Origin: Candidatus Bathyarchaeota archaeon | Lineage (GTDB): Archaea; Thermoproteota; Bathyarchaeia; TCS64 | Direction: 5' to 3' | Assembly: GCA_014729945.1 (NCBI GenBank) | Contig: WJJC01000019.1 | Location: 1 to 20,689, forward strand | DNA length: 20,689 nt | In this document: one piece after another, positions 13,455 to 19,725 of the stretch | Layout of the letters: each line of letters begins with the position of its first letter | How positions within the stretch are numbered: the first letter of the stretch is position 1 | Program-made: the position numbers and the translations under genes | The notes under the pieces: generated by a model | The model's input: only the letters and a program-made list of their open reading frames with translations | Told to the model about the DNA's origin: nothing | Database searches by the model: none

Positions 13455-14090
13455 GTGAAAGATGACAACACTAACCCGCCTTATGATTTTGGTGAGCGTA
13501 TAACAGGCTGGCACAACTTACTGGGGTGGGGCGAGGATAATGAGAGTGTAGCACCGTATGTTCCTACACCTATGAATGTTGTGAAGAAGATGCTTGAGAT
13601 AGCTGAGGCTGGGCCAGGGGATACCATCATTGATCTAGGGTGTGGAGATGGCCGTATATTGATGATGGCTGTCGAGGAGTTTGGTGTAGATCATGCTATC
13701 GGTTATGAGTTAAATAACCACCTAGTTGAAACCGCCTTGAATAAAATCTATGATAAGGATCTTAAGGGTAAGATTGAAGTTAATAGAAGTAACTTCATGG
13801 AAGCGGATCTAAGCCAAGCAACAGTCATAACCCTGTACTTGACCACCACAGGGAACGCAAAGCTACGACCAAAATTCATCGCCGAGTTGCAGAAAGGTAC
13901 CCGTATAGTAAGCCACGACTTCCCCATTATAAAGTGGGTGACCACAACAGAAAATAATGAACCACTCAGGATTGGAACCCATAAGATATTCAGTTATAGG
14001 GTTCCCGAAGCATACACCACAGAGATCAAGGTGGATGAAAAAAAGATACCTCCATGGGAACGAATAAAGAAGCTAGTAGACAGATTATAG
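13455..14090 (+). CDS. SAM-dependent methyltransferase, archaeal DOT1-like (aKMT-type) protein lysine methyltransferase
   Basis: A class I (Rossmann) methyltransferase. YVPTPMNVVKKMLEIA (35-50) precedes the SAM-binding motif IIDLGCGDGRIL (58-69), followed by AIGYELNN (81-88, acidic ribose ligand Glu85), NFMEADLSQATVITLYLT (113-130) and GTRIVSHDFPI (148-158). This order, especially PTP before motif I and the LYL and SHDF motifs, is that of the crenarchaeal aKMT4/DOT1-like enzymes, which methylate lysines on chromatin and DNA-associated proteins. The Sulfolobus enzyme is about 160 residues; this one adds about 25 at each end. The protein target here is inference. The start is GTG at 13455; the overlapping ATG at 13453 is out of frame and closes at once. 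It ends 14 nt before the convergent pyrB stop. Confidence 0.88.
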   Translation: MKDDNTNPPYDFGERITGWHNLLGWGEDNESVAPYVPTPMNVVKKMLEIAEAGPGDTIIDLGCGDGRILMMAVEEFGVDHAIGYELNNHLVETALNKIYDKDLKGKIEVNRSNFMEADLSQATVITLYLTTTGNAKLRPKFIAELQKGTRIVSHDFPIIKWVTTTENNEPLRIGTHKIFSYRVPEAYTTEIKVDEKKIPPWERIKKLVDRL

Positions 14091-14104
14091 ATAAAATGGA
14101 GGGT

Positions 14105-15043
14105 TTAGTCTTTCCATAGTCCTAGTGCTAGGGCGATTATGGCCATCCGTGCGTAGATGCCGTGTTTCACCTGTTTGAAATACCATGCGTTAGGTAAGTC
14201 ATCTACATCTGTAGCGATCTCGTTAACTCTGGGCAATGGGTGCATGATAACCACATCATCCTTACCGTGATCCACAACCATCTCCCTGTCCATGATATAA
14301 CTGTCCTTCACCTTGTCATATTCCTCCTGTGAATCAAAGCGTTCACGCTGTACACGAGTCATGTACACCACATCCAGCTTTGGCATCGTTGCAGGCAGGT
14401 CACTTACCTCATGGACCTCGATCTTGTCCTCTACCTCTTCAAGTACCTCTTTCTTCATCTTCAAGGCATCTGGGGCGATACAGTAGACTGTTACATCATA
14501 GTGCCTCAATGCCTTCAAGAGGCTGTGAACGGTTCTACCGTTCTTCAAGTCACCCACCATTCCGATGGTTAGTCCATCGATCTCGCCTTTGGCGTATTTG
14601 ATGCAGTGGAGATCCAGCATGGTCTGGGTTGGATGCTCCCATGTACCACTACCACCGTTGAGGTATGGCACCTTGGCTACCTTCTTGGCTCGAAGAGCCG
14701 CGTCGTTATCAGGGTGTCTCATGGCGATTATATCAACATAGTTGCTGATAGTGCTAATCGTGTCCTCAAAGGATTCCCCCTTCTTGGCGCTGCTTGTCTT
14801 GGGGTCGGCTACTGTGGTAACGTTGCCTCCCAGTCTCATCATGGCGGTCTCGAAGCTGAGCCTCGTCCTCGTGCTGGGCTCGAAGAACATGGATCCAAGT
14901 ACCTTTCCTTTGGCCATATCTGATCCAGTTTTCTCGATCTCTACCATCTTGTCTGCTACGCTGAGGATATAGTCAAGCTCTTCTCGACTGTAATCCATCA
15001 TGCTTATGAAATGTTTATCTTTGAAATCTGATGCTTGTACCAA
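14105..15043 (-). CDS. pyrB: Aspartate carbamoyltransferase catalytic subunit
   Basis: It condenses carbamoyl phosphate and aspartate to N-carbamoyl-aspartate, the committed step of pyrimidine synthesis. The carbamoyl-phosphate loop FEPSTRTRLSFE (54-65), the 80s loop SSAKKGES (84-91, Lys88), SGTWEHPTQTMLDL (132-145), GDLKNGRT (164-171), TRVQRERF and MHPLPRVNEI are all intact. These mark it as ATCase and not ornithine carbamoyltransferase. The length, 312, is normal. The start is TTG at 15043: an in-frame TAA lies two codons upstream and GGTG sits about 7 nt ahead; ATG at 15001 (residue 15) would cut into the fold. The regulatory subunit gene pyrI, often adjacent in archaea, is not next to it here. 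A TATA-like AAATATATG near 15078-15088 (minus strand) fits a short leader. Confidence 0.97.
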   Translation of the reverse strand: MVQASDFKDKHFISMMDYSREELDYILSVADKMVEIEKTGSDMAKGKVLGSMFFEPSTRTRLSFETAMMRLGGNVTTVADPKTSSAKKGESFEDTISTISNYVDIIAMRHPDNDAALRAKKVAKVPYLNGGSGTWEHPTQTMLDLHCIKYAKGEIDGLTIGMVGDLKNGRTVHSLLKALRHYDVTVYCIAPDALKMKKEVLEEVEDKIEVHEVSDLPATMPKLDVVYMTRVQRERFDSQEEYDKVKDSYIMDREMVVDHGKDDVVIMHPLPRVNEIATDVDDLPNAWYFKQVKHGIYARMAIIALALGLWKD

Positions 15044-15077
15044 ATCTTACACCGTAAACTAGATCAACCCCCCTGCA

Positions 15078-15088
15078 TATATTTCTCT
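15078..15088 (-). promoter_or_regulatory. TATA-like promoter element of pyrB
   Basis: The minus strand reads GAAATATATGC here, about 35-45 nt before the TTG at 15043. That would give a leader of about 15 nt containing the GGTG ribosome-binding site. Confidence 0.4.
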
Positions 15089-15180
15089 TTTACCATTTCA
15101 CCCACAGTTTCTTGAAAAATAATCCCGATCCAATCAGTTTATGGAACAAAAATCTACAAGAATAAAATACTGACCCCAAG

Positions 15181-15198
15181 ATACCATAAGATGGGTAT
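15181..15198 (+). repeat. Compact hairpin just upstream of the 85-aa gene
   Basis: ATACCAT (15181-15187) pairs with ATGGGTAT (15191-15198), with one bulged G and a 3-nt loop, ending 3 nt before the TTG start at 15202. If transcribed it could occlude the start; as DNA it could be an operator. It is the only clear dyad in the 158-nt pyrB/85-aa gap. Confidence 0.3.
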
Positions 15199-15201
15199 TA
15201 T

Positions 15202-15459
15202 TTGCGGATACAAAAAACCCCGGATCTCCATAGCTGGAAAAAGATTGGTGACCTCAACACAGCCCTAGGCAAGGAGTTCGCTTTATACGAGTCACCTGAT
15301 GGCTCCAAGATCGCACAGGTAGATAATGATATGTTCATCCATCTGATAATCAAGGAGGGGAAACCAGTCTACATATGCCCCAAAGTAGTGGACGCCTTGA
15401 AAAGAGTAGCCGAGATAAGAGAATACCTCAAAGAAAAAGCCAAAAGACCCAATCGTTAA
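15202..15459 (+). CDS. Small hypothetical protein (85 aa)
   Basis: I do not recognise a family. The protein is soluble and basic, without signal peptide or cysteine pairs; it has one cysteine in VYICPKVVDALKRVAEI. The middle part (residues 20-55) looks like a small beta sheet (FALYESPDGSKIAQVDNDMF), followed by a long charged helix from about 60 to 80 and a basic tail. TTG at 15202 is the only start, because TAA precedes it in frame five codons upstream; a TATA-like AATAAAATAC at 15162-15171 suits a start of transcription near 15192. Its stop overlaps that of the convergent Nudix gene by 4 nt (TTAA). That tight fit, the promoter-like spacing and protein-like composition argue it is real, but homologues would be needed to be sure. 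Confidence 0.62.
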   Translation: MRIQKTPDLHSWKKIGDLNTALGKEFALYESPDGSKIAQVDNDMFIHLIIKEGKPVYICPKVVDALKRVAEIREYLKEKAKRPNR

Positions 15460-15887
15460 GGAGTGAAACCTATTCGCTCTAAAAACACCCGGAGACTATG
15501 GGTTAACTGGTAATCATTGAATTGTTCTTTTCTTACCCATACAGCATCCAAAGCGTCATCCATGGGCGTCAACTTTCCACCCAATGGTTGAGCTAGGAAA
15601 TGCATTATAATAAAATGATAGATCACCTCTCCTGAAGGATCAAGCTCTATCTTATCATAGACCCCAAGTCTCTTAAGCAATTCAACCCTGAGACCGGTCT
15701 CCTCTCGTACCTCCCTTTCCACAGCTTCAACAGCTCGTTCACCCACTTCTATTAAGCCACCGGGCACAGACCAGAACCCCTTATCAGGGTCAGCGGCTCG
15801 TTTGATCAAGAGATATGTATCATCTTTCTTGATGTGTACAGCCACGCCTGGGATAGGGTAAACCGGGTACTTTCTTCGTGGAGCCAT
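15456..15887 (-). CDS. Nudix hydrolase
   Basis: The complete Nudix box is present: G44-x5-E50-x7-R58-E59-V60-R61-E62-E63-T64-G65-L66, the metal-binding helix that hydrolyses nucleoside diphosphates linked to another moiety. It is preceded by the strand YLLIKRAADPDKGFWSVPGG (25-44). At 143 residues it is a single-domain enzyme. The substrate cannot be read from sequence; the form with a KGFWSVPGG lead resembles housecleaning and ADP-ribose or NADH pyrophosphatase types. ATG at 15887 is 31 nt after the herA stop on the same strand, so it is probably the third gene of a nurA-herA-nudix transcript. This is unusual company and may suggest clearing nucleotide products near DNA repair, which is inference. 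It overlaps the convergent 85-aa gene by 4 nt. Confidence 0.94.
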   Translation of the reverse strand: MAPRRKYPVYPIPGVAVHIKKDDTYLLIKRAADPDKGFWSVPGGLIEVGERAVEAVEREVREETGLRVELLKRLGVYDKIELDPSGEVIYHFIIMHFLAQPLGGKLTPMDDALDAVWVRKEQFNDYQLTHSLRVFLERIGFTP

Positions 15888-15918
15888 ACATGAGAATAGC
15901 GAAGATATTGGTATAAGA

Positions 15919-17424
15919 TTAGTCCTGATTGGCTAGCTCCATGTGCACGAATCGACTCATAGGCGTGCTTGCACTGGACGCGGGGTATAACTCGGGTAAT
16001 ACCTTAACCCATATCGGGAACCTGCATTTCAAAGAGGTGCCCTTCACTATTGCCTCGCCTGGAGGGAGGTCGCCAATTAGGCCTGCGAACTCGTTACCCA
16101 TGATCTCAGCCACCCTAGCTTTATCCACGTCCTCTAATCCATGACAGATGATATTATTGGCGCACTGGGTTACCACGGTCTTCTCCACGGTGCTAAGGCG
16201 TTGGGTAACCGCCCAGAGACCCACGCCGTTTCGCCCACCATTAGTGGCGATCTCCTTAATAACACCGAGAAGTTTTCCACGAGTCTCCTTGTCTCCCAGC
16301 TCAAAGACGCCTCTCTGGGGTGCGTAATACATGGCTTCCTCCAAGACAATTATGCATCCGAATTTTCTGCTCTCCAGAGCCTCGCTGAATATTTTCCGCA
16401 AGACCTGTGAGACAACTAAGTGTTTCTGACTCCAAGTATCCTTGCCGGTGCTGAGATCCATTATCACCACATGTCTATCCTTTAAAAGATCCACCGGGTC
16501 CAATGGCATCATATCACCCTCCGGGATGAGCTTGCTATTATCAACAGAGTTTAATACTTGCTGCAGGTAGCTCTCGAACTCCTCTTCTTTTTTATTAAAT
16601 CCCAATTTATCTGGTTTAACCCAACCCAAAGCTTGTTTAAGGTTCTGCTTGGTTACATTAGCCGCCTGTGCGTACAATATTTTCAAAGCATGGATCAGTA
16701 TCTTGCTGTTCCACCAAGTCTTCTGCCACCCGAACTCACCGAGGTAATCCTCCCAAGGTATAGAACTGGGTTGGAAAAATCGCTCCCAAGGCACCTTTAG
16801 GGTTTTCTCTGGGCCTAAGTGCTCCATTAGGCTACTATACTCACCATCCTTATCCACGATGAAGAATCGAACTGGTGGATTCACGTTAGCAGCCCTGCTT
16901 ATCATGGTGATGGCGGTGGTCGTCTTACCCGTGCCCACAGCACCGCAGATTAGACAGGATTGCCGGATCATACTGTATAACCCTAACTCTACATCCAGGT
17001 CTGTGCTGGGGTCATTACCTAGAAGTATCCTCCATTCGCCGCTGGGCTTGGTGAACTTAGAGATTATATCCCTCTCAGCCAAGTAGACAGGTGTATTAGG
17101 AGTCAAAGGGTATCGTAGGGGTCTGAGGCTATCATTGTTATCCAGCCAGCCCCACTGGTAAGCTGCAGCATGGAGGGTGCTATCCTCGATATCATTGATT
17201 AACCTACCCTCTCTGAGCATGGCTTCCTCGTATTCTCTAACTCGTTTATGGGGGTAAACGCGAGTAACCTGATAGACCACTGGTTTACCGTTTTTCGGGT
17301 GCTTAATATAGACTAGATCACCCTTAGCCAGTTCAAGACTCCTGAGCATAAGTATGGTTATCTCGTTGATTTCGTACTCGCCACTGCTACTATAAGTGTG
17401 TCCTACTTTTATACTCCCATCCAT
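15919..17424 (-). CDS. herA: HerA-like DNA translocase/helicase (FtsK-HerA ATPase)
   Basis: A hexameric ATPase that with NurA resects DNA ends for recombination. The N-terminal HAS-barrel spans about residues 5-60; Walker A GAVGTGKT is at 161-168 (Lys167), followed by FFIVDKDGEYSSL (187-199), the HerA-type VDxxGEY element. Walker B is CIIVLEEAMYYAP (357-369) with catalytic Glu362/363, and NGGRNGVGLWAVTQRLSTV (395-413) contains the sensor Gln408. The C-terminal GEAIVKG and FPIWVKV strands are typical of the family. The length, 501, is normal. An oddity: the usual DEAH/EEAH reads EEAM, so the His after Walker B is Met. ATG at 17424 lies inside the end of nurA, a 16-nt overlap that implies translational coupling and supports the pair as partners. 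The family call is strong. Confidence 0.94.
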   Translation of the reverse strand: MDGSIKVGHTYSSSGEYEINEITILMLRSLELAKGDLVYIKHPKNGKPVVYQVTRVYPHKRVREYEEAMLREGRLINDIEDSTLHAAAYQWGWLDNNDSLRPLRYPLTPNTPVYLAERDIISKFTKPSGEWRILLGNDPSTDLDVELGLYSMIRQSCLICGAVGTGKTTTAITMISRAANVNPPVRFFIVDKDGEYSSLMEHLGPEKTLKVPWERFFQPSSIPWEDYLGEFGWQKTWWNSKILIHALKILYAQAANVTKQNLKQALGWVKPDKLGFNKKEEEFESYLQQVLNSVDNSKLIPEGDMMPLDPVDLLKDRHVVIMDLSTGKDTWSQKHLVVSQVLRKIFSEALESRKFGCIIVLEEAMYYAPQRGVFELGDKETRGKLLGVIKEIATNGGRNGVGLWAVTQRLSTVEKTVVTQCANNIICHGLEDVDKARVAEIMGNEFAGLIGDLPPGEAIVKGTSLKCRFPIWVKVLPELYPASSASTPMSRFVHMELANQD

Positions 17425-18473
17425 CCTGACTCCCCCCAGAAAGGCGCAAGCTGAGAGACCTCACCATTAATACGACCAACCCTGCTCAATGCCTCGCTGT
17501 ATACATCTGCGATAAAACGCTTGGATACCTTTACCTCCTCATCTGCTTTCACGATGGGCAAAGGTAATCCATTCCAATAACTTGTAGCGTAGCAATAATT
17601 TGCCAAAGGCTCTAGTTCATCAAGGCAATACGCTGGTACATCAAGTCTTATTGGTGGTACCTGCCATTCCTTACTGAGCCTCAGATAGCTACTATATATG
17701 GGTGCATCAACAGCATCCATTAATGGGCTGTTTCTCTGAGCCATCCTAAGGCCCGTCTTGGGGCTGAACACCTCTGTGCGTTCCCCGGCCTCCAATGCGT
17801 GAAGCATTACGAAGCTATCAGTATACTCCACCTCATCCTTCAATCCCAAGAAGTGAATCAAGTGACGAGCAGTAGGGCGCTTTACTATGCCAGCTACGAT
17901 TATGTCCAATCGGTTACAGATGTGGAGTAGCTTGTTCACAGCATCAATTAGTCTCTGCCGGTCTTTCTCCCTGCCAACTCTCGCCCACCAGTTGCTGAAG
18001 GCTAATGGGCCATCAATAAAAATGGCTTCTATGTCATGATAGTGTTCAAGATAACTGTAAGCGGTCTCGTAGAGCATGGCCTCACGTCGGATATCCACCT
18101 GACTTCTGAAGTGTTTCATTGAGTCTCCATAGGGTTGGCTCATTGATTCTGGTTGCAGAAAATATCTGCGCCCATTTGGAAATGAATATGCAAGGGCTCC
18201 GAATACCGCGTATTGCATTGCCGCTAAGGGAATTATCTGACTACCTGCATCCACACCTAATACCTTGACGTAGCTCTCCGTTTTTCTTAACGGTATTATC
18301 TCAAGTTGGTTTCTTATGGTTTCCACTATCTGTTTGATTCTGGGTGTTTCCTGAAAGACATTATCTGTTATCTCTGATAGGATTAGGTTTCGTAAGGCTA
18401 GGCTAAGGTTATTGGTTTGAACTGCTGGCTTTGTGATTTGTTTTTGTATTGTTTTTTCTTTTACCGCCAGCAT
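17409..18473 (-). CDS. nurA: NurA 5'-3' nuclease, partner of HerA
   Basis: NurA is an RNase H-like nuclease that works through the HerA ring in DNA end resection. Residues are numbered from the ATG at 18473. The first catalytic Asp is D75 in KVLGVDAGSQ, the second D154 in AIFIDGPLAF. E131 in DIRREAMLYE and the GIVKRPTARHL stretch (195-205) match other conserved NurA regions, as does EYTDSFVM. Residues 1-65 are helical, as usual. Start: GTG (18512), TTG (18509) and TTG (18494) are also in frame, but the TATA box TTTAAATA (18526-18533) predicts a transcript start near 18504, downstream of the first two. ATG at 18473 has AAGGAAAG about 11 nt ahead. NurA precedes HerA and overlaps it by 16 nt. 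No Mre11 or Rad50 gene, common neighbours of the pair, is in the window. Confidence 0.92.
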   Translation of the reverse strand: MLAVKEKTIQKQITKPAVQTNNLSLALRNLILSEITDNVFQETPRIKQIVETIRNQLEIIPLRKTESYVKVLGVDAGSQIIPLAAMQYAVFGALAYSFPNGRRYFLQPESMSQPYGDSMKHFRSQVDIRREAMLYETAYSYLEHYHDIEAIFIDGPLAFSNWWARVGREKDRQRLIDAVNKLLHICNRLDIIVAGIVKRPTARHLIHFLGLKDEVEYTDSFVMLHALEAGERTEVFSPKTGLRMAQRNSPLMDAVDAPIYSSYLRLSKEWQVPPIRLDVPAYCLDELEPLANYCYATSYWNGLPLPIVKADEEVKVSKRFIADVYSEALSRVGRINGEVSQLAPFWGESGWMGV

Positions 18474-18525
18474 TTTTTGTCTCTTTCCTTGCAACCTGTA
18501 ACTATGCAACACTTTTTTTCTTGGA

Positions 18526-18533
18526 TATTTAAA
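18526..18533 (-). promoter_or_regulatory. TATA box of the nurA-herA-nudix operon
   Basis: The minus strand reads GGTTTAAATATCC over 18523-18535. It is the best TATA match before nurA and predicts transcription from about 18504. Confidence 0.5.
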
Positions 18534-18544
18534 CCATACGGTTG

Positions 18545-18608
18545 TTTAGAGCGTAATTTGGGGTAAATATTGTTTTACTTATATACTAAGAAATTATTGT
18601 GCTCTAAA
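18545..18608. promoter_or_regulatory. Long-range perfect inverted repeat around a TATA-like core
   Basis: TTTAGAGC (18545-18552) and GCTCTAAA (18601-18608) are perfect complements separated by 48 nt. Between them CTTATATAC (18578-18586) looks like a TATA box directed at the winged-helix genes. Two half-sites placed symmetrically around a promoter would suit cooperative binding of dimeric winged-helix proteins. Confidence 0.45.
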
Positions 18609-18617
18609 AATACGAAT

Positions 18618-18631
18618 GAAAACTGGTTTTC
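18618..18631. promoter_or_regulatory. Compact operator-like dyad GAAAAC-TG-GTTTTC
   Basis: A perfect 6-2-6 dyad lies between two candidate TATA elements (18579-18586 and 18654-18660), upstream of the first winged-helix gene. Such short dyads are typical binding sites of dimeric winged-helix regulators. Autoregulation is inferred from position only. Confidence 0.45.
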
Positions 18632-18653
18632 CGACTTCACTCGAAAAGTAAAG

Positions 18654-18660
18654 TTAAAAA
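18654..18660 (+). promoter_or_regulatory. Proximal TATA-like element for the winged-helix gene cluster
   Basis: TTAAAAA, centred about 34 nt before the ATG at 18691, predicts a leader of about 8 nt. There is no Shine-Dalgarno before this ATG, consistent with a nearly leaderless message. Confidence 0.35.
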
Positions 18661-18690
18661 CCCAAGACAACACTATGTCAACAGTTAAAA

Positions 18691-18939
18691 ATGTCAGACG
18701 ATTTAACCTTAAAAGACACAATATTTCGTGAATTCCTCAAAGATCCAAGCCTAGGACCAAGCGAGATGACAGACAAACTTGGAGCAAACTACAACTCCGT
18801 AAAAGCTGCTTTCGCTAAGCTAGCAGACGAAGGTTTCCTTGAGCGCCCCAGTAGAGGTAACTATGAACCCAACATCGCATTCATACTACTTGACCTAATG
18901 GAGAGGGTAACAACTTTAGAGGAGAGTGTCAGCGTATAA
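18691..18939 (+). CDS. Small winged-helix DNA-binding protein, type A copy 1
   Basis: This 82-residue protein is almost entirely one winged helix-turn-helix. Helix 1 is around 9-17, the HTH MTDKLGANYNSVKAAFAKLA spans about 26-45, the wing is FLERPSRGNYEP (49-60), and a C-terminal hydrophobic helix IAFILLDLMERV (62-73) probably mediates dimerisation. No effector or catalytic domain exists. It is a likely transcriptional regulator, broadly MarR/ArsR/TrmB-like, without a closer family name. It pairs by similarity with the third gene of the cluster: both have KLG, N-x-V, a (F/L)xxL segment, SRGxY in the wing and a following ILL helix. Its TAA shares one base with the ATG of the next gene, indicating coupled translation. 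The function is inferred from the fold only. Confidence 0.82.
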   Translation: MSDDLTLKDTIFREFLKDPSLGPSEMTDKLGANYNSVKAAFAKLADEGFLERPSRGNYEPNIAFILLDLMERVTTLEESVSV

Positions 18940-19199
18940 TGGTTGAGTGGGAAAATATACTAGAGGATTTATCACCAACCACCAGCCACTTCAAGGTACT
19001 TGTCTACCTTAGCTTCAAGGGTGCCACGCAGCCAACAGACATATCCACAGACACAGACATACCGGCAGGTACAGTAAGACCCGCGTTAAGAACCCTGCTA
19101 GATAAAAAATATATTGAACAGAAAGAAGACGGTAGCTATTACAGTCTCGTCCCCTTCACGGAGATCGTCTCACATTTATACTCGGTTACCGAAAAGTAG
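18939..19199 (+). CDS. Small winged-helix DNA-binding protein, type B copy 1
   Basis: An 86-residue single winged helix: helix 1 TSHFKVLVYLSFKG (15-28), HTH PTDISTDTDIPAGTVRPALR (32-51), then the recognition-helix end and wing KKYIEQKEDGSYYSL (56-70), and a C-terminal helix FTEIVSHLYSV. It is clearly paralogous to the fourth gene of the cluster: FKVLVYLSFK aligns with FKILVYLTFK, PTDIS with PIDIS, and GTVRPAL with STVRARL. It begins with the ATG that overlaps the stop of the preceding gene by one base. No ligand-binding domain or cysteines are present. It is probably a dimer or heterodimer partner of its neighbour (inference). Confidence 0.83.
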   Translation: MVEWENILEDLSPTTSHFKVLVYLSFKGATQPTDISTDTDIPAGTVRPALRTLLDKKYIEQKEDGSYYSLVPFTEIVSHLYSVTEK

Positions 19200-19216
19200 T
19201 CGGAGAGACGTGAGAA

Positions 19217-19471
19217 ATGAGCGCCGAAGAGATTGAGGACCTCAAGAGAGCCGATAGTCAACGAGAAGTATTGCTTACCCTCGTTGAGAGCGGCGAGCCG
19301 ATGACATCTCAAGATATTTCAGAGAAACTCGGCCTCACTGTTAACGCAGTAAATATAGCTTTGTTTCAGCTTAACAAGAAGAAATTGGTGGACAGAGTTA
19401 GTAGGGGGGTATACAAGTATAAGTTAGGCCCAATACTCTTAGCTTTGCTAGAAGTATATTATGAGGAATAA
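19217..19471 (+). CDS. Small winged-helix DNA-binding protein, type A copy 2
   Basis: An 84-residue winged helix related to the first gene of the cluster. Helix 1 is SQREVLLTLVESG (14-26), the HTH MTSQDISEKLGLTVNAVNIA spans 29-48, the wing is LVDRVSRGVYKYK (57-69), and a C-terminal helix GPILLALLEVYYEE (71-84) follows. Shared with type A copy 1 are KLG, N-A/S-V, SRG-x-Y in the wing and ILL in the final helix. The ATG at 19217 follows the preceding stop by 17 nt, with a GGAG and a GTGAG in that gap serving as ribosome-binding site. The last codons contain the GAGGA that serves the next gene. The fold is clear; the target is unknown. Confidence 0.82.
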   Translation: MSAEEIEDLKRADSQREVLLTLVESGEPMTSQDISEKLGLTVNAVNIALFQLNKKKLVDRVSRGVYKYKLGPILLALLEVYYEE

Positions 19472-19473
19472 CT

Positions 19474-19725
19474 TTGGAGTCCAAGCTGGCTGAAATAGAC
19501 CCCTCCACATCTGCCTTCAAGATTCTCGTATATCTTACATTCAAAGACCAGCCTATGAGACCCATAGATATCTCCCGGGGACTAGGTGAGAATGGTAGCA
19601 CTGTCCGCGCTAGGCTAGCCGAGTTAAATAAAGACGGTTTGGTTGATAACACCAATGATGGGTATGTATCAAATCTAACTACATATGATATATTAATGAG
19701 ACTCTACAAGTCTAATCAAGAGTAA
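19474..19725 (+). CDS. Small winged-helix DNA-binding protein, type B copy 2
   Basis: An 83-residue winged helix paralogous to the second gene of the cluster. Helix 1 is STSAFKILVYLTFKD (11-25), the HTH PIDISRGLGENGSTVRARLA spans 30-49, followed by LNKDGLVDNTNDGYVSN as wing (51-67) and a final helix YDILMRLYKS. Start is TTG at 19474, two bases after the stop of the previous gene, with GAGGA about 8 nt upstream. Its 3' end overlaps the convergent GNAT-OB gene by 14 nt. With the three genes before it the pattern is A-B-A'-B', so the pair was duplicated as a unit. Probable transcription regulator; no effector site is seen. Confidence 0.82.
   Translation: MESKLAEIDPSTSAFKILVYLTFKDQPMRPIDISRGLGENGSTVRARLAELNKDGLVDNTNDGYVSNLTTYDILMRLYKSNQE

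Noticed and set aside
15919..18473. A complete HerA-based antiphage island.
   Set aside because: No SIR2, DUF4297 or other effector gene and no mobile element is adjacent, and the surroundings are housekeeping genes, so the DNA repair interpretation is simpler.
18691..19725. A toxin-antitoxin reading of the small gene pairs.
   Set aside because: All four products are winged-helix proteins; neither member of a pair looks like a toxin (no PIN, RelE, HEPN or kinase motif).
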